The notes: generated by a model from the sequence alone, not told the origin. Numbered from the stretch's first letter, positions 27,233 to 37,800 are shown. The stretch: 64,000 nt of DNA from Bryobacterales bacterium (GCA_020852175.1 JADZBH010000058.1:31634-95633); one strand, 5' to 3'. A program made the numbers and translations.

Positions 27233-28662
27233 TACAACACCCCCAGTTCCAGCAGCGCCCGTTTCACCTGCGCGTCCCGTTGCATCTCCACTTCGTCTCC
27301 CTGGGCCACGCCGACCGCCTGGTTCAAAATGTCCTGTTTCAGACGGCTGCGAATCCACTCCCGGTCGCGCGACCACTCGCTTACGCCCGGCGTCACCTTG
27401 CGGTCCGCCAGAAAACCCTGGAACCGGTCCAGCAGCTCATTCGACACGTCGAACCCGGCCGTGATGCCTGGTGTCGATTTCACGAACTCCGTGGCGAAGG
27501 TTGTGAACAGGCCGCTCACGTCCAGGAACGCGCGCAGTCTCGTGGGGTGTTCCGGCTGCACCTCGATGTCCGGCCGCAGTCCGCCCTCGCCGTGCGCCGC
27601 CAGTTGTCCTTCGCTCAGGGCGCGTTGGATCAGCCGTCCCTTCGGGGTGAAGTAGAACGCCGTCGTCAGCGCGATGCCCGTTCCCTGGGACAAAGGATAG
27701 ATGCTCTGCACCAGTCCTTTGCCGTAGGACCGTGTGCCCACCACCTTGGCCCGCCCGTGATCCTGCAGCGCGCCCGCCAGAATCTCCGCCGCGCTGGCCG
27801 ACTTCTCATCCACCAGCACAGCCATGGCGAACCGGTAGGGGGTTCCGCTGGCCGGAGTCTTCACCTCTTCATTGGGCTTGGCCCGGCCGCGCGTGCTCAT
27901 CACAACCTGTCCTGGCTCCAGGAACAGCCCGGCCGCCGCGACCGCCGAATCGATCATGCCTCCTGGATTCCCGCGCAGGTCCAACACGAACGCCTTCAGT
28001 TCCCGCCCTCCCAGCTTTTCCAGCGCTTCGCGCAACTGTTTTCCCGTCTCGCCTTCGAAGCTGGTGATGCGCGCATACCCGGCGCCCGGGCGAAGCAGGA
28101 ACGCACGGTCCACGCTGGGCGACTCCATGGCCTCCGGTTTCATGCGGAACTCCAGCAGCCGGGGCGAGGTCGAGCGGTGCACATACAGTAGCGCCTCGGC
28201 CCGCCGCGTCTCGGTGAGCAGCGCGATCAACTGGTCCGGCGTCAAACGGTCCAGCCGGATGTTATTCACGGCGACAATTTCGTCACCCGGTTGAAGCCCC
28301 ACCCGCGCCGAGGGCGTGCCCTCCACTGTCTGCAACACGATGACGCGCCCGGGCAGAATGCTCACCACGGTTCCAAAGCCCTTGGTCTCGGAACGCTGCA
28401 TCTCGCGCAACTGCTCGAACTGCCCCGGCGTGAAGAATACAGAGTGCGGGTCCAGCCGCCGTAGCATCGCCGGCAGAGCGCCGTCGTAGAAGGCGTGGTT
28501 CGCATCCACCGGTCCGGCCGCGTTGGCCTCCACCAGCGCGTACACGCCGGCCATCTTTCGCAGCGCCTGATCGAGAGGGTTCGCCTCCTCCTGCGCGCGC
28601 GCCGCGCACACCGCGCCCAGCAGGCCCGCCGCCCATACCGCCGCCGTCCGCCCCCGAGTCAC
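27232..28662 (-). CDS. S41-family C-terminal processing protease
   Basis: About 476 residues: signal peptide (VWAAGLLGAVCAARA), an N-terminal helical cap, a PDZ domain (about 80-170, LQPGDEIVAVNNIRLD), and the S41 catalytic core with FVLDLRGNPGGM, nucleophile Ser in DEKSASAAEILAG and the Lys in SYGKGLVQ. This is a periplasmic Ser/Lys tail-specific protease of the CtpA group. GTG at 28662 overlaps the arginase stop as GTGA. An in-frame ATG 41 codons upstream lies inside the arginase gene and would destroy the signal peptide. Confidence 0.88.
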   Translation of the reverse strand: MTRGRTAAVWAAGLLGAVCAARAQEEANPLDQALRKMAGVYALVEANAAGPVDANHAFYDGALPAMLRRLDPHSVFFTPGQFEQLREMQRSETKGFGTVVSILPGRVIVLQTVEGTPSARVGLQPGDEIVAVNNIRLDRLTPDQLIALLTETRRAEALLYVHRSTSPRLLEFRMKPEAMESPSVDRAFLLRPGAGYARITSFEGETGKQLREALEKLGGRELKAFVLDLRGNPGGMIDSAVAAAGLFLEPGQVVMSTRGRAKPNEEVKTPASGTPYRFAMAVLVDEKSASAAEILAGALQDHGRAKVVGTRSYGKGLVQSIYPLSQGTGIALTTAFYFTPKGRLIQRALSEGQLAAHGEGGLRPDIEVQPEHPTRLRAFLDVSGLFTTFATEFVKSTPGITAGFDVSNELLDRFQGFLADRKVTPGVSEWSRDREWIRSRLKQDILNQAVGVAQGDEVEMQRDAQVKRALLELGVL

Positions 28663-29573
28663 AGAATTCGCTTTCCCATCGCCGACATCACCAGTTCGAC
28701 GGCCAGCTCCGCCGTCCGGTTGGCCACGTCCAGCACCGGATTCACCTCCACCACTTCCAGACTCACCATGCGTCCACTGTCGCAAACCAGTTCCAAGGCC
28801 AGGTGCGCCTCGCGGTAGGTCATGCCGCCACGTACCGGAGTGCCCACGCCCGGCGCGTCGGCCGGGTCCACGCTATCCATGTCGAAACTCACATGAAATC
28901 CCGCCGTGCCGTCCGAGGCGATGCGAATGGCCTCGTTCATGACGTCGCGCAGGCCGCGCTCGTCGATCGCCCGCATGGTGAACGCCCGCACGCCCGACGA
29001 TTTGATGTGCGGTTTTTCCAGTTGATCCACGTCGCGAATGCCCACTAGAACGACATTCTCCGGCCGCACCTTCGGAGCGAACCCGCCCAACGAAACCAGC
29101 TCCTCCGGACCCATGCCCACCAGGCTCGCCAAGGGCATGCCGTGCACGTTCCCGGAGGGGCTCGTCTCGGGTGTATTCATGTCGGCGTGCGCGTCGATCC
29201 AAATCAGCCCCACGTTCTGCTTCCGCTTCCGGAAATGCCGGGCCACGCCCGCCACGGTCCCCGCGGCCACGGAATGGTCGCCTCCAAGCACCAGCGGAAA
29301 CCGCCCCTCGCTCAAGGCGCGCTCGACGGTTTTAGACAATCTGCGGCAACTGGCCGTGATCTCGGGCAGATACCGCGCGTTCTCGCGGCCCACCGGACGG
29401 CTTTCGGGCTGATCCACCTCGACGTTTCCCAGGTCGTCCACCTCGTAACCCAGCGCTTCCAGACGGGCATCCAGACGCGCCAGGCGAATCGCCGACGGTC
29501 CCATATCCACGCCGCGCCGGCCGGCGCCCAGGTCCAGGGGCGCGCCAATCACCGCTACGCGTTCATGACGCAT
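28659..29573 (-). CDS. rocF: arginase (ureohydrolase family)
   Basis: A 304-residue manganese ureohydrolase that splits arginine to ornithine and urea. Metal-site motifs are GGDHSVAAG, DAHADMNTPETSPSGNVHGM and SFDMDSVDPADAPG, the last two being arginase-type rather than agmatinase-type. Length agrees with bacterial arginases. It is the first gene of a tightly overlapped operon with an S41 protease and a CBM9-like protein. Substrate preference is inferred from motifs. Confidence 0.92.
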   Translation of the reverse strand: MRHERVAVIGAPLDLGAGRRGVDMGPSAIRLARLDARLEALGYEVDDLGNVEVDQPESRPVGRENARYLPEITASCRRLSKTVERALSEGRFPLVLGGDHSVAAGTVAGVARHFRKRKQNVGLIWIDAHADMNTPETSPSGNVHGMPLASLVGMGPEELVSLGGFAPKVRPENVVLVGIRDVDQLEKPHIKSSGVRAFTMRAIDERGLRDVMNEAIRIASDGTAGFHVSFDMDSVDPADAPGVGTPVRGGMTYREAHLALELVCDSGRMVSLEVVEVNPVLDVANRTAELAVELVMSAMGKRIL

Positions 29574-29728
29574 ACCTCCAGCTTAGCCGGGCGCGTGCCT
29601 GCGCTTCACCCAACTGCTCCAGCGCCGCGGGCGTTCGCCGAAGGGAAAAGGTGGCACTCATGGTAAAACCTGCGCCTTTCATGAGCCCTCGCGCCCTGCC
29701 GCTACGCGCCAATACATAAGAGAGCCCC

Positions 29729-30352
29729 ATGACACCCACGATCGATACGTCCGTTTCCATCCAAACCGTCCGCGCCCCACAGCGCGAGCAGGCCATCATG
29801 ATTCTGACGGCCGCCTTCGCGTCCGATCCCATCGCACGATGGGCTTACCCCGATGCCGCGAGCTACCTGGCCGGCTTTCCATCGTTCACCCGCGCCTTCG
29901 CCGGACGCGCCTTCACCCACAACACGGCATTCCTGACAGGCTCCGCCGCCGCGCTGTGGCTGCCTCCGGGCGTGGAGCCCGACACCGCCGCCCTGGTTGC
30001 CTGCGTGCAACAGACGGTGCCTCCCGCCCTCCAGCCCGAACTCTTCGGCCTGATGGAGGAGATGAGCCGCTTCCACCCCTTCGAGCCGCACTGGTACCTT
30101 CCCATGATCGGCACGGACCCCGTCTATCAGGGCATCGGGCTCGGTTCGGCTCTGCTGGCCCACACACTGGCGCTGTGCGACCGGGAACGCCTGCCGGCCT
30201 ACCTGGAATCGAGCAACCCTCGCAACATCGGACTCTATGAACGCCATGGCTTTGTCCGCTCCGGCGTCATCCGCCACGGTACGTCGCCGATGATGACGGC
30301 CATGCTGCGGCGGCCCAGGCCCTGGACGCCTTCGGCCAGCCCCACTCGCTGA
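29729..30352 (+). CDS. GNAT-family N-acetyltransferase
   Basis: A 207-residue GNAT enzyme. The acetyl-CoA pocket is seen as DPVYQGIGLGSALL followed by the conserved C-terminal strand SSNPRNIGLYERHGFV. The N-terminal half (ILTAAFASDPIARWAYPD) is typical of the group with an AF-DP motif. Substrate is unknown. It is divergent from arginase and followed closely by mgtE. A short GC hairpin lies just past its stop (30359-30377). Confidence 0.85.
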   Translation: MTPTIDTSVSIQTVRAPQREQAIMILTAAFASDPIARWAYPDAASYLAGFPSFTRAFAGRAFTHNTAFLTGSAAALWLPPGVEPDTAALVACVQQTVPPALQPELFGLMEEMSRFHPFEPHWYLPMIGTDPVYQGIGLGSALLAHTLALCDRERLPAYLESSNPRNIGLYERHGFVRSGVIRHGTSPMMTAMLRRPRPWTPSASPTR

Positions 30353-30419
30353 ACCAGCCCCTCCGCCGCGGGGAGGGTGGAAGATCCCCGATAGCGGCGC
30401 AGGGGCCGCCTGAAGTACC

Positions 30420-31790
30420 ATGTGGAACCCGAGCTTCTCTGCCGCTGTTCGCAGGAAGATGCGGGGGAGGGCCATGAGGGGTACGGAAACGAACGACGCG
30501 GGCATTCTGGCGCAGCAATGGCTGGACATGACGGATGAGGAGCGGGTGGCGGGCTTGCGCTCGCTGGGCAGGGAGGAGGCGGACGAACTCTTTCTTCGCC
30601 TCAGCACGTTTCATCAACTGGAACTACTGCTCCATATGCCAACGGTCGAACGGCGCACCTGGCTGCGATTGCTGGCGCCGGACGATGCGGCCGACCTGAT
30701 CCAGGCGGCCGAGGGCCGGGAGCCGCGGGAGAACCTTCTCGACCTGTTGGACGAGGCCGGCCGCCGTGAAGTCAACGCCCTGATGGCGTATAAGCAGGAC
30801 CGGGCAGGCGGCCTTATGAATCCGCGCTTCGCCCGCGTCCGGCCCGAAATGACGGCCGATGAGGCGATTGCCTACCTGCGATTGCAGGCGGGGGGCGTGG
30901 AAACAATTTATTACGTGTACGTGCTGGACCAGGAACAGCGGCTTCTGGGCGTTCTCTCCTTCCGCGACCTGTTCAACTGCCCGAAAGAGCAGGCCATTCA
31001 AACGGTCATGCGCGGCGGTTACCTGAGCGTTTCCGACGAGGCCGATCAGGAAGCCGTGGCGGCCCTGTTCGCCGATTCGAACCTGCTGGCGATCCCCGTC
31101 CTGGACGAAGCAGGACGCATGAAGGGAATCATCACCGTGGACGACATCGTCGATGTCGTCGCCGAGGAGGCCTCGGAGGACATCCACAAATTCGGCGGCA
31201 CCCAGACCCTCGATCTGCCCTACATGGAAGCGGGATTGTGGTCCATGATCCGGAAGCGCGCCGGCTGGCTCGCGATTCTCTTCGTGGGTGAGATGCTGAC
31301 CGCCACGGCCATGGCGCGGTACGAAGACTACATCGCCCGGGCTGTCGTGCTCGCCGTCTTTGTACCTCTCATCATCAGCAGCGGTGGCAACGCCGGATCG
31401 CAAGCGGCAACCCTGGTGATCCGGGCCATGGCGCTGGGAGAGTTGCGGCTGCGGGACTGGTGGCGCGTGCTCTGGCGCGAGATTCCGTCCGGGCTCGCTC
31501 TCGGTTCGGTGCTGGCTCTTCTGGGCGTAACCCGGATCCTCGTCTGGCAGGCCGTTTCGGGCACGTACGGCCAGCACGCGGTTGAAATCGCCGCCACGAT
31601 CGGCTTCAGCCTCATCGGCGTGGTCTTGTGGGGAAGCCTGGTGGGATCACTGCTCCCCTTTCTGCTGCGAGGCGTCGGCCTGGACCCCGCGAGCGCATCG
31701 GCGCCGTTTGTCGCCACGATGGTCGATGTCTGCGGGCTGATTATCTACTTCGGCGTCGCGGGCATCGTACTGCGCGGGACGCTGCTGTAG
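30420..31790 (+). CDS. mgtE: MgtE-family magnesium transporter
   Basis: A 456-residue Mg2+ channel: a cytoplasmic MgtE_N superhelical domain to about residue 135 (LDLLDEAGRREVNALMAY), the plug region GGLMNPRFARV, two CBS domains at about 140-260 (TVDDIVDVVAEEASEDIHK), and five transmembrane helices to the end. The pore segment PLIISSGGNAGSQAATLVIRAMALGE is complete. CBS domains bind Mg2+ and close the channel. The start is uncertain: ATGs at 30459 and 30474 have more purine-rich upstream sequence than 30420. Confidence 0.93.
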   Translation: MWNPSFSAAVRRKMRGRAMRGTETNDAGILAQQWLDMTDEERVAGLRSLGREEADELFLRLSTFHQLELLLHMPTVERRTWLRLLAPDDAADLIQAAEGREPRENLLDLLDEAGRREVNALMAYKQDRAGGLMNPRFARVRPEMTADEAIAYLRLQAGGVETIYYVYVLDQEQRLLGVLSFRDLFNCPKEQAIQTVMRGGYLSVSDEADQEAVAALFADSNLLAIPVLDEAGRMKGIITVDDIVDVVAEEASEDIHKFGGTQTLDLPYMEAGLWSMIRKRAGWLAILFVGEMLTATAMARYEDYIARAVVLAVFVPLIISSGGNAGSQAATLVIRAMALGELRLRDWWRVLWREIPSGLALGSVLALLGVTRILVWQAVSGTYGQHAVEIAATIGFSLIGVVLWGSLVGSLLPFLLRGVGLDPASASAPFVATMVDVCGLIIYFGVAGIVLRGTLL

Positions 31791-31811
31791 CCGCGCGGCG
31801 GCGCTTGGCTT

Positions 31812-33116
<1,305 letters not shown>

Positions 33117-33124
33117 GCAACCTC

Positions 33125-33976
33125 TTATTCCTGTTCTTCCGTGCGGCCCAGCCCGTGCAAGCGCTCGCGCACCCCGGCGGCTTTTTCGAGCAACGGCTCC
33201 ATGCCTTCGGCTTCGCGTAATTCGAGCATCATCACGTACTGCCCCGGACGCGATCGCAACAACGCCATCGTCCCGTTCCAGTCGATGCTGCCGCCCTCGG
33301 CCAGGAATGGGAACAGGTGGATGTCACGTTCGCCGTCGTTGTCGTGAATGTGCGTGGAGCGGATGCGGTGCTTCATCAACTCGAACTCGTGCCCGACGCC
33401 GGCCCCGATGTGCGCGTGGCCCGTATCGAAGCAGTAGCCGTTCCGCAGATGCGTGATGCCCAGGAAGTAGTTCAGCCGCTCCGCGCTGGAGAGCTTGTTG
33501 GGAATGTTCTCCAGCAGCACCTCCACGCCACGCTGCCGCGCGAACAGATTCAGTTCCTCCAACGAACTGAACGCCGCCTCCAGCTTCCGCTCGTCGAACT
33601 CCTCGCCGCCCACGCCAACGTGCTGGATCGCGTAGGTGCAGGGAATCTGCTCGGCTACCTCGAGCGCGCGCTTGATCTCGTCCACCGAGGCGATCCGCCT
33701 GCTCTTCTCCATCTCGGCGATATTCACCACCGCGTTGGGACCGGTGCGCCCCCACACGTCGTCCGTGTACATCGGCATGTGGAGCGAGTGCAGCTTCAGC
33801 CCGGAGTCGCGGAACCAGTGCCTGAGTTCGCCCACCTGCGCCAGGTTGTGGTAATCCAAATGCTGACGGGCGCAAAAAATTTCCACCAGGGGAAAGCCCG
33901 CGTTCTGAATCTTGTCCAGCGCCACCGTCGTCAAACGGTGCTGCACGAACAGGTGTGTCGAAAGGGCCGGTGTCAT
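33125..33976 (-). CDS. sugar phosphate isomerase/epimerase-family TIM barrel
   Basis: A 283-residue AP-endonuclease-2/xylose-isomerase-like TIM barrel. Landmarks are [21 protein letters not shown] at the start, [26 protein letters not shown] (metal Glu), [11 protein letters not shown] (metal Asp/His), and [16 protein letters not shown]. No signal peptide. Members act as isomerases, epimerases or dehydratases on sugars; the substrate here is unknown. Its ATG directly follows the ggt stop (TGAATG), so the two are coupled. Confidence 0.85.
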   Translation of the reverse strand: MTPALSTHLFVQHRLTTVALDKIQNAGFPLVEIFCARQHLDYHNLAQVGELRHWFRDSGLKLHSLHMPMYTDDVWGRTGPNAVVNIAEMEKSRRIASVDEIKRALEVAEQIPCTYAIQHVGVGGEEFDERKLEAAFSSLEELNLFARQRGVEVLLENIPNKLSSAERLNYFLGITHLRNGYCFDTGHAHIGAGVGHEFELMKHRIRSTHIHDNDGERDIHLFPFLAEGGSIDWNGTMALLRSRPGQYVMMLELREAEGMEPLLEKAAGVRERLHGLGRTEEQE

Positions 33977-35632
33977 TCAGTAACCCGCCACCTTTCCGCG
34001 TCCGCGTCCGTCCGTACCGCCTTCCAGCCATGCGCCATTTACTCGAATCGCCTCCACCACCGCCACGGATCCGGTCTGCTCCACGGCGTGCCCGCGCGCC
34101 TGCAACAGGGCGATCGTATCCGGGGAGAAGCCCCGCTCCAGGTAGAGGGTGTCCGGCATCCATTGGTGGTGCAGACGAGGCGCGTCAATGGCATCCTGCA
34201 CGTTCATCCCAAAATCCAGCATGTTCAACACCACCTGCGCCACGCCGGTGATGATGCGCGAACCGCCCGGCGCGCCCACCACCAGAAACGGCTTTTCGTC
34301 CTTCACGACGATGGTGGGCGTCATCGACGACAGCGGCCGCTTGCGCGGCTGCACGGCGTTGGACTCCCCCTGCACCAGCCCGAACATGTTCGGCTCGCCC
34401 GGCTTGGCCGCGAAGTCGTCCATCTCGTTGTTCAAAAGGAAGCCGAGCCCGGGCACCGTCACGCCGCCGCCGTAGCCGCCGTTGATCGTGTAGGTCATCG
34501 ACACGGCGTTGCCCGCGGCGTCGACAATCGAAAAATGCGTGGTCTCGGCGCTTTCGTAGTCGCGCGGTGATCCGGGCTTCACCGCGCTGCTCTTCGACGC
34601 CCGAGCCGGGTCGATCGAAGCCCGCAATCTGTCGAGATACCGGGGATCGAGCAGCCCCTTCACGGGGACTTTGTAAAAATCCGGATCGCCCAGGTATTCG
34701 CTGCGGTCGGCATAATAGCGCCGCATCGCCTCGGCCATCCAGTGAATCGTCTGGGCCGACTCGAACCCGGTTTTCTCATAGCCCGTGCCGTTCAGAACGC
34801 CCAGAATCTGCAGCAGGCCCAACCCGCCCGAACTGGGAGGCGGCGCGGTAATAATGCCGTAGCCCTTGTAGCCGCCGGTCAACGGCTTTCGTTCCACGGC
34901 CCGGTAAAGCTTCAGATCCTCTTCCGTGATGAGACCGCCGTTCCGGCGCATCTCCGAGGCCAGAATCCTCGCCGTTTCCCCTTCGTAAAAACCCTTGGCT
35001 CGGCCGTCCGCGATCCGCCGCAGCGTCGCGGCCAGTTCCGGCTGGTAGAGACGCTCGCCGGGCTCGATGAACACGCCGTCGCGCTGAAAGATGCGCCGCG
35101 ATTCGGGAAACTTCGCCAGCAGCTTCGATCCCGCCATGCTGCGCGCCTGCCCATAGCTGATCTCATAGCCTTCGGCCGCCAGATGAATGGCCGGCGCCAC
35201 CAGTTCCGCCCAATCGCAGCGGCCATATTTCGTGTGCGCCAGTTCCAGGCCCCGCACCGTTCCAGGAACGCCCGCCGCCCGCCAGCCTTCGATGGAATCG
35301 CGTGTCGGCTTGCCGTCCGGCCCCAGGTACATGTCGTGCGTGGCCGCCAGCGGAGCCTGTTCGCGGAAATCGAAGAAGGCGGCCTCTCCCTGCGCCGTAC
35401 GCAGCAGCAGAAAGCCGCCGCCACCGAGATTGCCCGCCGTTGGATGCGTCACGGCAAGCGCCAGAGCCACGGCCACCGCCGCATCCACCGCGTTACCGCC
35501 GTTCTTCAGGACCGCCGCTCCCACATCGGCCGCGTTCTGCTCCTGCGCCACCACAATGCCGTGGCGGAACCGCACGGGTTCGCGGCCCCAAACGGCCCCA
35601 CACAACACCAGTAGCGAAACCAGGACGCGCAT
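33977..35632 (-). CDS. ggt: gamma-glutamyltransferase
   Basis: A 551-residue exported Ntn hydrolase that removes gamma-glutamyl groups, e.g. from glutathione. Signal peptide LVSLLVLCGAVWG. The autoprocessing/catalytic Thr lies in SAETTHFSIVD near residue 365. The gamma-glutamate binding block RKRPLSSMTPTIV and the N-terminal PTAGNLGGGGF agree with family patterns. The start at 35632 is chosen to keep the signal peptide. It sits 11 bases from rlmB and abuts the TIM-barrel gene. Confidence 0.93.
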   Translation of the reverse strand: MRVLVSLLVLCGAVWGREPVRFRHGIVVAQEQNAADVGAAVLKNGGNAVDAAVAVALALAVTHPTAGNLGGGGFLLLRTAQGEAAFFDFREQAPLAATHDMYLGPDGKPTRDSIEGWRAAGVPGTVRGLELAHTKYGRCDWAELVAPAIHLAAEGYEISYGQARSMAGSKLLAKFPESRRIFQRDGVFIEPGERLYQPELAATLRRIADGRAKGFYEGETARILASEMRRNGGLITEEDLKLYRAVERKPLTGGYKGYGIITAPPPSSGGLGLLQILGVLNGTGYEKTGFESAQTIHWMAEAMRRYYADRSEYLGDPDFYKVPVKGLLDPRYLDRLRASIDPARASKSSAVKPGSPRDYESAETTHFSIVDAAGNAVSMTYTINGGYGGGVTVPGLGFLLNNEMDDFAAKPGEPNMFGLVQGESNAVQPRKRPLSSMTPTIVVKDEKPFLVVGAPGGSRIITGVAQVVLNMLDFGMNVQDAIDAPRLHHQWMPDTLYLERGFSPDTIALLQARGHAVEQTGSVAVVEAIRVNGAWLEGGTDGRGRGKVAGY

Positions 35633-35642
35633 GAATCTGATT

Positions 35643-36356
35643 CTAGCTCTTACGCCTCCGCTTCCATTCAAATAACGCGATTCCGGCGGCCACCGATACG
35701 TTCAACGAACTCAGGTTGCCCGCCAGCGGAATGCGCACCAGAAAATCGCAGTGCCTGCGCACCTGTTCATGCAGCCCCTTGCCCTCGGCGCCCACCACGA
35801 GGACGCTCGGAGGCGTGTATTCCACCGTGTCGTAAGTTTGTTCGCCGCGTTCGTCCAACCCGTAAATCCAGTAACCGGCCGCTTTCAGTTGTTCCAGCGC
35901 ACGGTTGATGTTGCCCACGCGCGCCACCGGAAGGTACTCCAGCGCACCCGCCGCCGCCTTCGCCGCCGAGGGCGTCAACCCCGCCGCCCGCCGCTCCGGA
36001 ATCACCAGGCCGCCAGCTCCCGCGGCATGGGCGGACCGTGCCACGGCCCCCAGGTTATGCGGGTCTTCGACGCCGTCAAGCACCACCAGCATCGGCACCC
36101 CTGAAAGTAGGTCTTCCAGATTGCGCGTTTCCGCCTCGGCGCCTACGGCGGCCACGCCTTGATGAACGCCGCCCGCCGCCATGCGGTCCAGCGCCGCCCG
36201 CTCGTCCCAGCGCACCGGAATCCGCTGCGCGCGGCAGGCATCGAGAATCTCCTGGATGCGGTGTCCGCCCGCGCCTTTGGCCACATGAACGCGGTCCAGC
36301 GGCCGTCCCGCCTTCAGAGCCTCGGCCACGGCGTGAATTCCGATCAGCGTGCGCAT
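35643..36356 (-). CDS. rlmB: TrmH-family 23S rRNA 2'-O-methyltransferase
   Basis: A 237-residue SPOUT methyltransferase of the RlmB group (23S rRNA Gm2251 by family). The N-terminal substrate-binding part begins LIGIHAVAEALKAGRPLDRV. Three SPOUT motifs are present: LDGVEDPHNLGAVARSAHAAG, VVGAEGKGL and IPLAGNLSSLNVSVAAGIAL, making the trefoil knot. The frame is open another 150 codons upstream but the Met at 36356 begins the family domain. First gene of the operon ending in asnS. Confidence 0.93.
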   Translation of the reverse strand: MRTLIGIHAVAEALKAGRPLDRVHVAKGAGGHRIQEILDACRAQRIPVRWDERAALDRMAAGGVHQGVAAVGAEAETRNLEDLLSGVPMLVVLDGVEDPHNLGAVARSAHAAGAGGLVIPERRAAGLTPSAAKAAAGALEYLPVARVGNINRALEQLKAAGYWIYGLDERGEQTYDTVEYTPPSVLVVGAEGKGLHEQVRRHCDFLVRIPLAGNLSSLNVSVAAGIALFEWKRRRKS

Positions 36357-36428
36357 CCGGGTCGATGGTACCAAAGGCGGCCGGCGCCGCCATCCGGCGT
36401 GAAGGGCGGGGGCCGGTAAGATGAAGAG

Positions 36429-36767
36429 ATGAGCGTGGAACCCGCCCGGATCACCGTCGAACGGCTTCACCCCGAGGACGTCCAGGACCGGCGGATTCTG
36501 GTGGACCTCGACGGCCAGCGAATCGGCGCCCTTGCGTTTGGCAAGCGGGCCAGCCGCGAGGTGGCCCCCGGCCCGCATCGCCTGAAAGCGAACAATACGT
36601 TGTTCTGGAAGAACATCGAGGTGGAGCTTCAGCCCGGCGAACACGCCCGCTTCCTGGTGGCCAACCTGCCGGGCAGAGGCACGCTTTCGCTGCTCGGATT
36701 CCTGGGCGTGGGCCCGCTTTTTCTCGAATTCAAACGCGTGGACGGACCGCCTGCTCCCACTCCCTGA
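36429..36767 (+). CDS. hypothetical small beta-sandwich protein
   Basis: A 112-residue protein without signal peptide. Strand pairs ILVDLDGQRIGALAFG, REVAPGPHRLKANN and IEVELQPGEHARFLVAN resemble small PEGA-like beta-sandwich domains, followed by a hydrophobic LLGFLGVGPLFLEFKRV tail that could associate with membrane. It is divergent from rlmB and 55 bases before tRNA-Phe. No function is known. Confidence 0.65.
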   Translation: MSVEPARITVERLHPEDVQDRRILVDLDGQRIGALAFGKRASREVAPGPHRLKANNTLFWKNIEVELQPGEHARFLVANLPGRGTLSLLGFLGVGPLFLEFKRVDGPPAPTP

Positions 36768-36803
36768 TGCCTGCGCGTTCGTGCCGTAAAGCCGTGCGTC
36801 TGC

Positions 36804-36809
36804 TATACT
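36804..36809 (+). promoter_or_regulatory. candidate -10 box for tRNA-Phe
   Basis: TATACT lies 12 bases before the mature tRNA-Phe 5' end, in the right place for a sigma70-type -10 hexamer. No convincing -35 is seen 16-18 bases upstream. Only the -10 is supported. Confidence 0.4.
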
Positions 36810-36821
36810 CAATAAAGTTTT

Positions 36822-36897
36822 GGCCAGGTAGCTCAGTTGGTAGAGCGCGGCCCTGAAAAGGCCGGCGTCGGCGGTTCAAGTCCGTCCCTGGCCACCA
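36822..36897 (+). tRNA. tRNA-Phe (anticodon GAA)
   Basis: A 76-base cloverleaf with encoded CCA. The acceptor stem GGCCAGG pairs with CCTGGCC, the D arm is GCTC/GAGC, the anticodon loop is CTGAAAA between CGGCC and GGCCG, and the T arm is GGCGG-TTCAAGT-CCGTC. The loop gives GAA, for phenylalanine. It is followed by an inverted repeat and a lower-GC orphan gene. Confidence 0.95.
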
Positions 36898-36965
36898 CTA
36901 TTTATTCTTACCTGGAATCCCCCTCTTGCTCTCGCACACCCGCGCGGTTGTGGCTGTGGTCTTGC

Positions 36966-37006
36966 AATCCTGTCGCTGGACCATGGAAAAGCCCATGGAC
37001 AGGATT
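36966..37006. repeat. bulged inverted repeat downstream of tRNA-Phe
   Basis: AATCCTGT (36966-36973) pairs with ACAGGATT (36999-37006), and CCATGG (36981-36986) pairs with CCATGG (36993-36998) around the loop AAAAGC. A seven-base bulge separates the left arms. It lies between the tRNA and the stop of the convergent orphan gene, so it may end transcription from both sides, although no U-run follows. Confidence 0.45.
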
Positions 37007-37044
37007 CCCGATCGACTAATTTTGCGACGATGCCGGCTAAGGTC

Positions 37045-37800
37045 TCACTGCGGAGGAGTCGCTGGGAGGGCGGCGGCGCTGATCAGCAGCGACCCTCGTT
37101 CGGAACACTGGAGCCTACGGTTGAGCACATTGACTGGCACGACATTCCCGAGGTAGCTGCGAGCGGCCTGCATCCAGTCCTCGTCCGATTCGAACCGATC
37201 CTTGGGCCAGTACGGATCCTGGACAAACCCGAGATACAGAACCGTGACTGGAACGCCTAGCGAGGCGAGCCGCCAACCCCATGCCATCCGATTCGAGACC
37301 TGGTAGAACGCATCACGGCTGAGGTTGAAGCCCGGGGCGATCGCGTTCAGCGCGTGATTGGCGAGTTCGATTGACTCGCCAATCTTCTGATGGTTCTCCA
37401 CGTTCGAACTGCTGTTGAAGGACTTGCCGCACGTTTCGAGTTCTTCGTGATGCGCTTTCGCTTCAACCAGTAGCACCCCGGGCATCTTGCGGATTGTGCA
37501 CGTGCCGATCAGATCGAAGTTGGGCGTCCGGACGCGCGCGTTGTGCTTCACGATCCACCAGACAGGCTCTGTAATCTGCCGGTTGTCGAATCGGCCGTCC
37601 AAGTACTCGCGGCTGAATTCCGGAAGCTCATATTCCCGAACGTCGACGGATCCGATGGGCCGGTGGACGTCGCTGGCTGAGATCACCGTTCCGGTGCCGG
37701 CGAGTGCGGAGTTGAGAGCTTCGACGTAGGAGACAGAGTCGAGCAGGAGGAGCACATCGCGCCGGCTTCCGTTATGGTTCGTGACGATCACGCGGACCAC
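37045..37800 (-). CDS. orphan PD-(D/E)XK nuclease-like protein
   Basis: A 251-residue soluble protein of unknown family. The best motif is NFDLIGT followed by LLVEAKAHHEEL, giving D96-x16-E113-x-K115, which fits the PD-(D/E)XK nuclease core. Later parts contain ISxS-like helices (FNSSSNVENHQKIGESIELAN) and WGWRLASLGVPVTVLYLGFV, a second core strand. Base composition is less GC-rich than its neighbours. It stands alone beside tRNA-Phe. A restriction or anti-phage role is a guess from fold and position. The start is not firmly placed. Confidence 0.5.
   Translation of the reverse strand: MVRVIVTNHNGSRRDVLLLLDSVSYVEALNSALAGTGTVISASDVHRPIGSVDVREYELPEFSREYLDGRFDNRQITEPVWWIVKHNARVRTPNFDLIGTCTIRKMPGVLLVEAKAHHEELETCGKSFNSSSNVENHQKIGESIELANHALNAIAPGFNLSRDAFYQVSNRMAWGWRLASLGVPVTVLYLGFVQDPYWPKDRFESDEDWMQAARSYLGNVVPVNVLNRRLQCSERGSLLISAAALPATPPQ

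Noticed and set aside
30353..30419. Magnesium riboswitch (M-box) before mgtE
   Set aside because: Only 67 bases are available and the hairpin at 30359-30377 is a simple GC stem, too small for an M-box.
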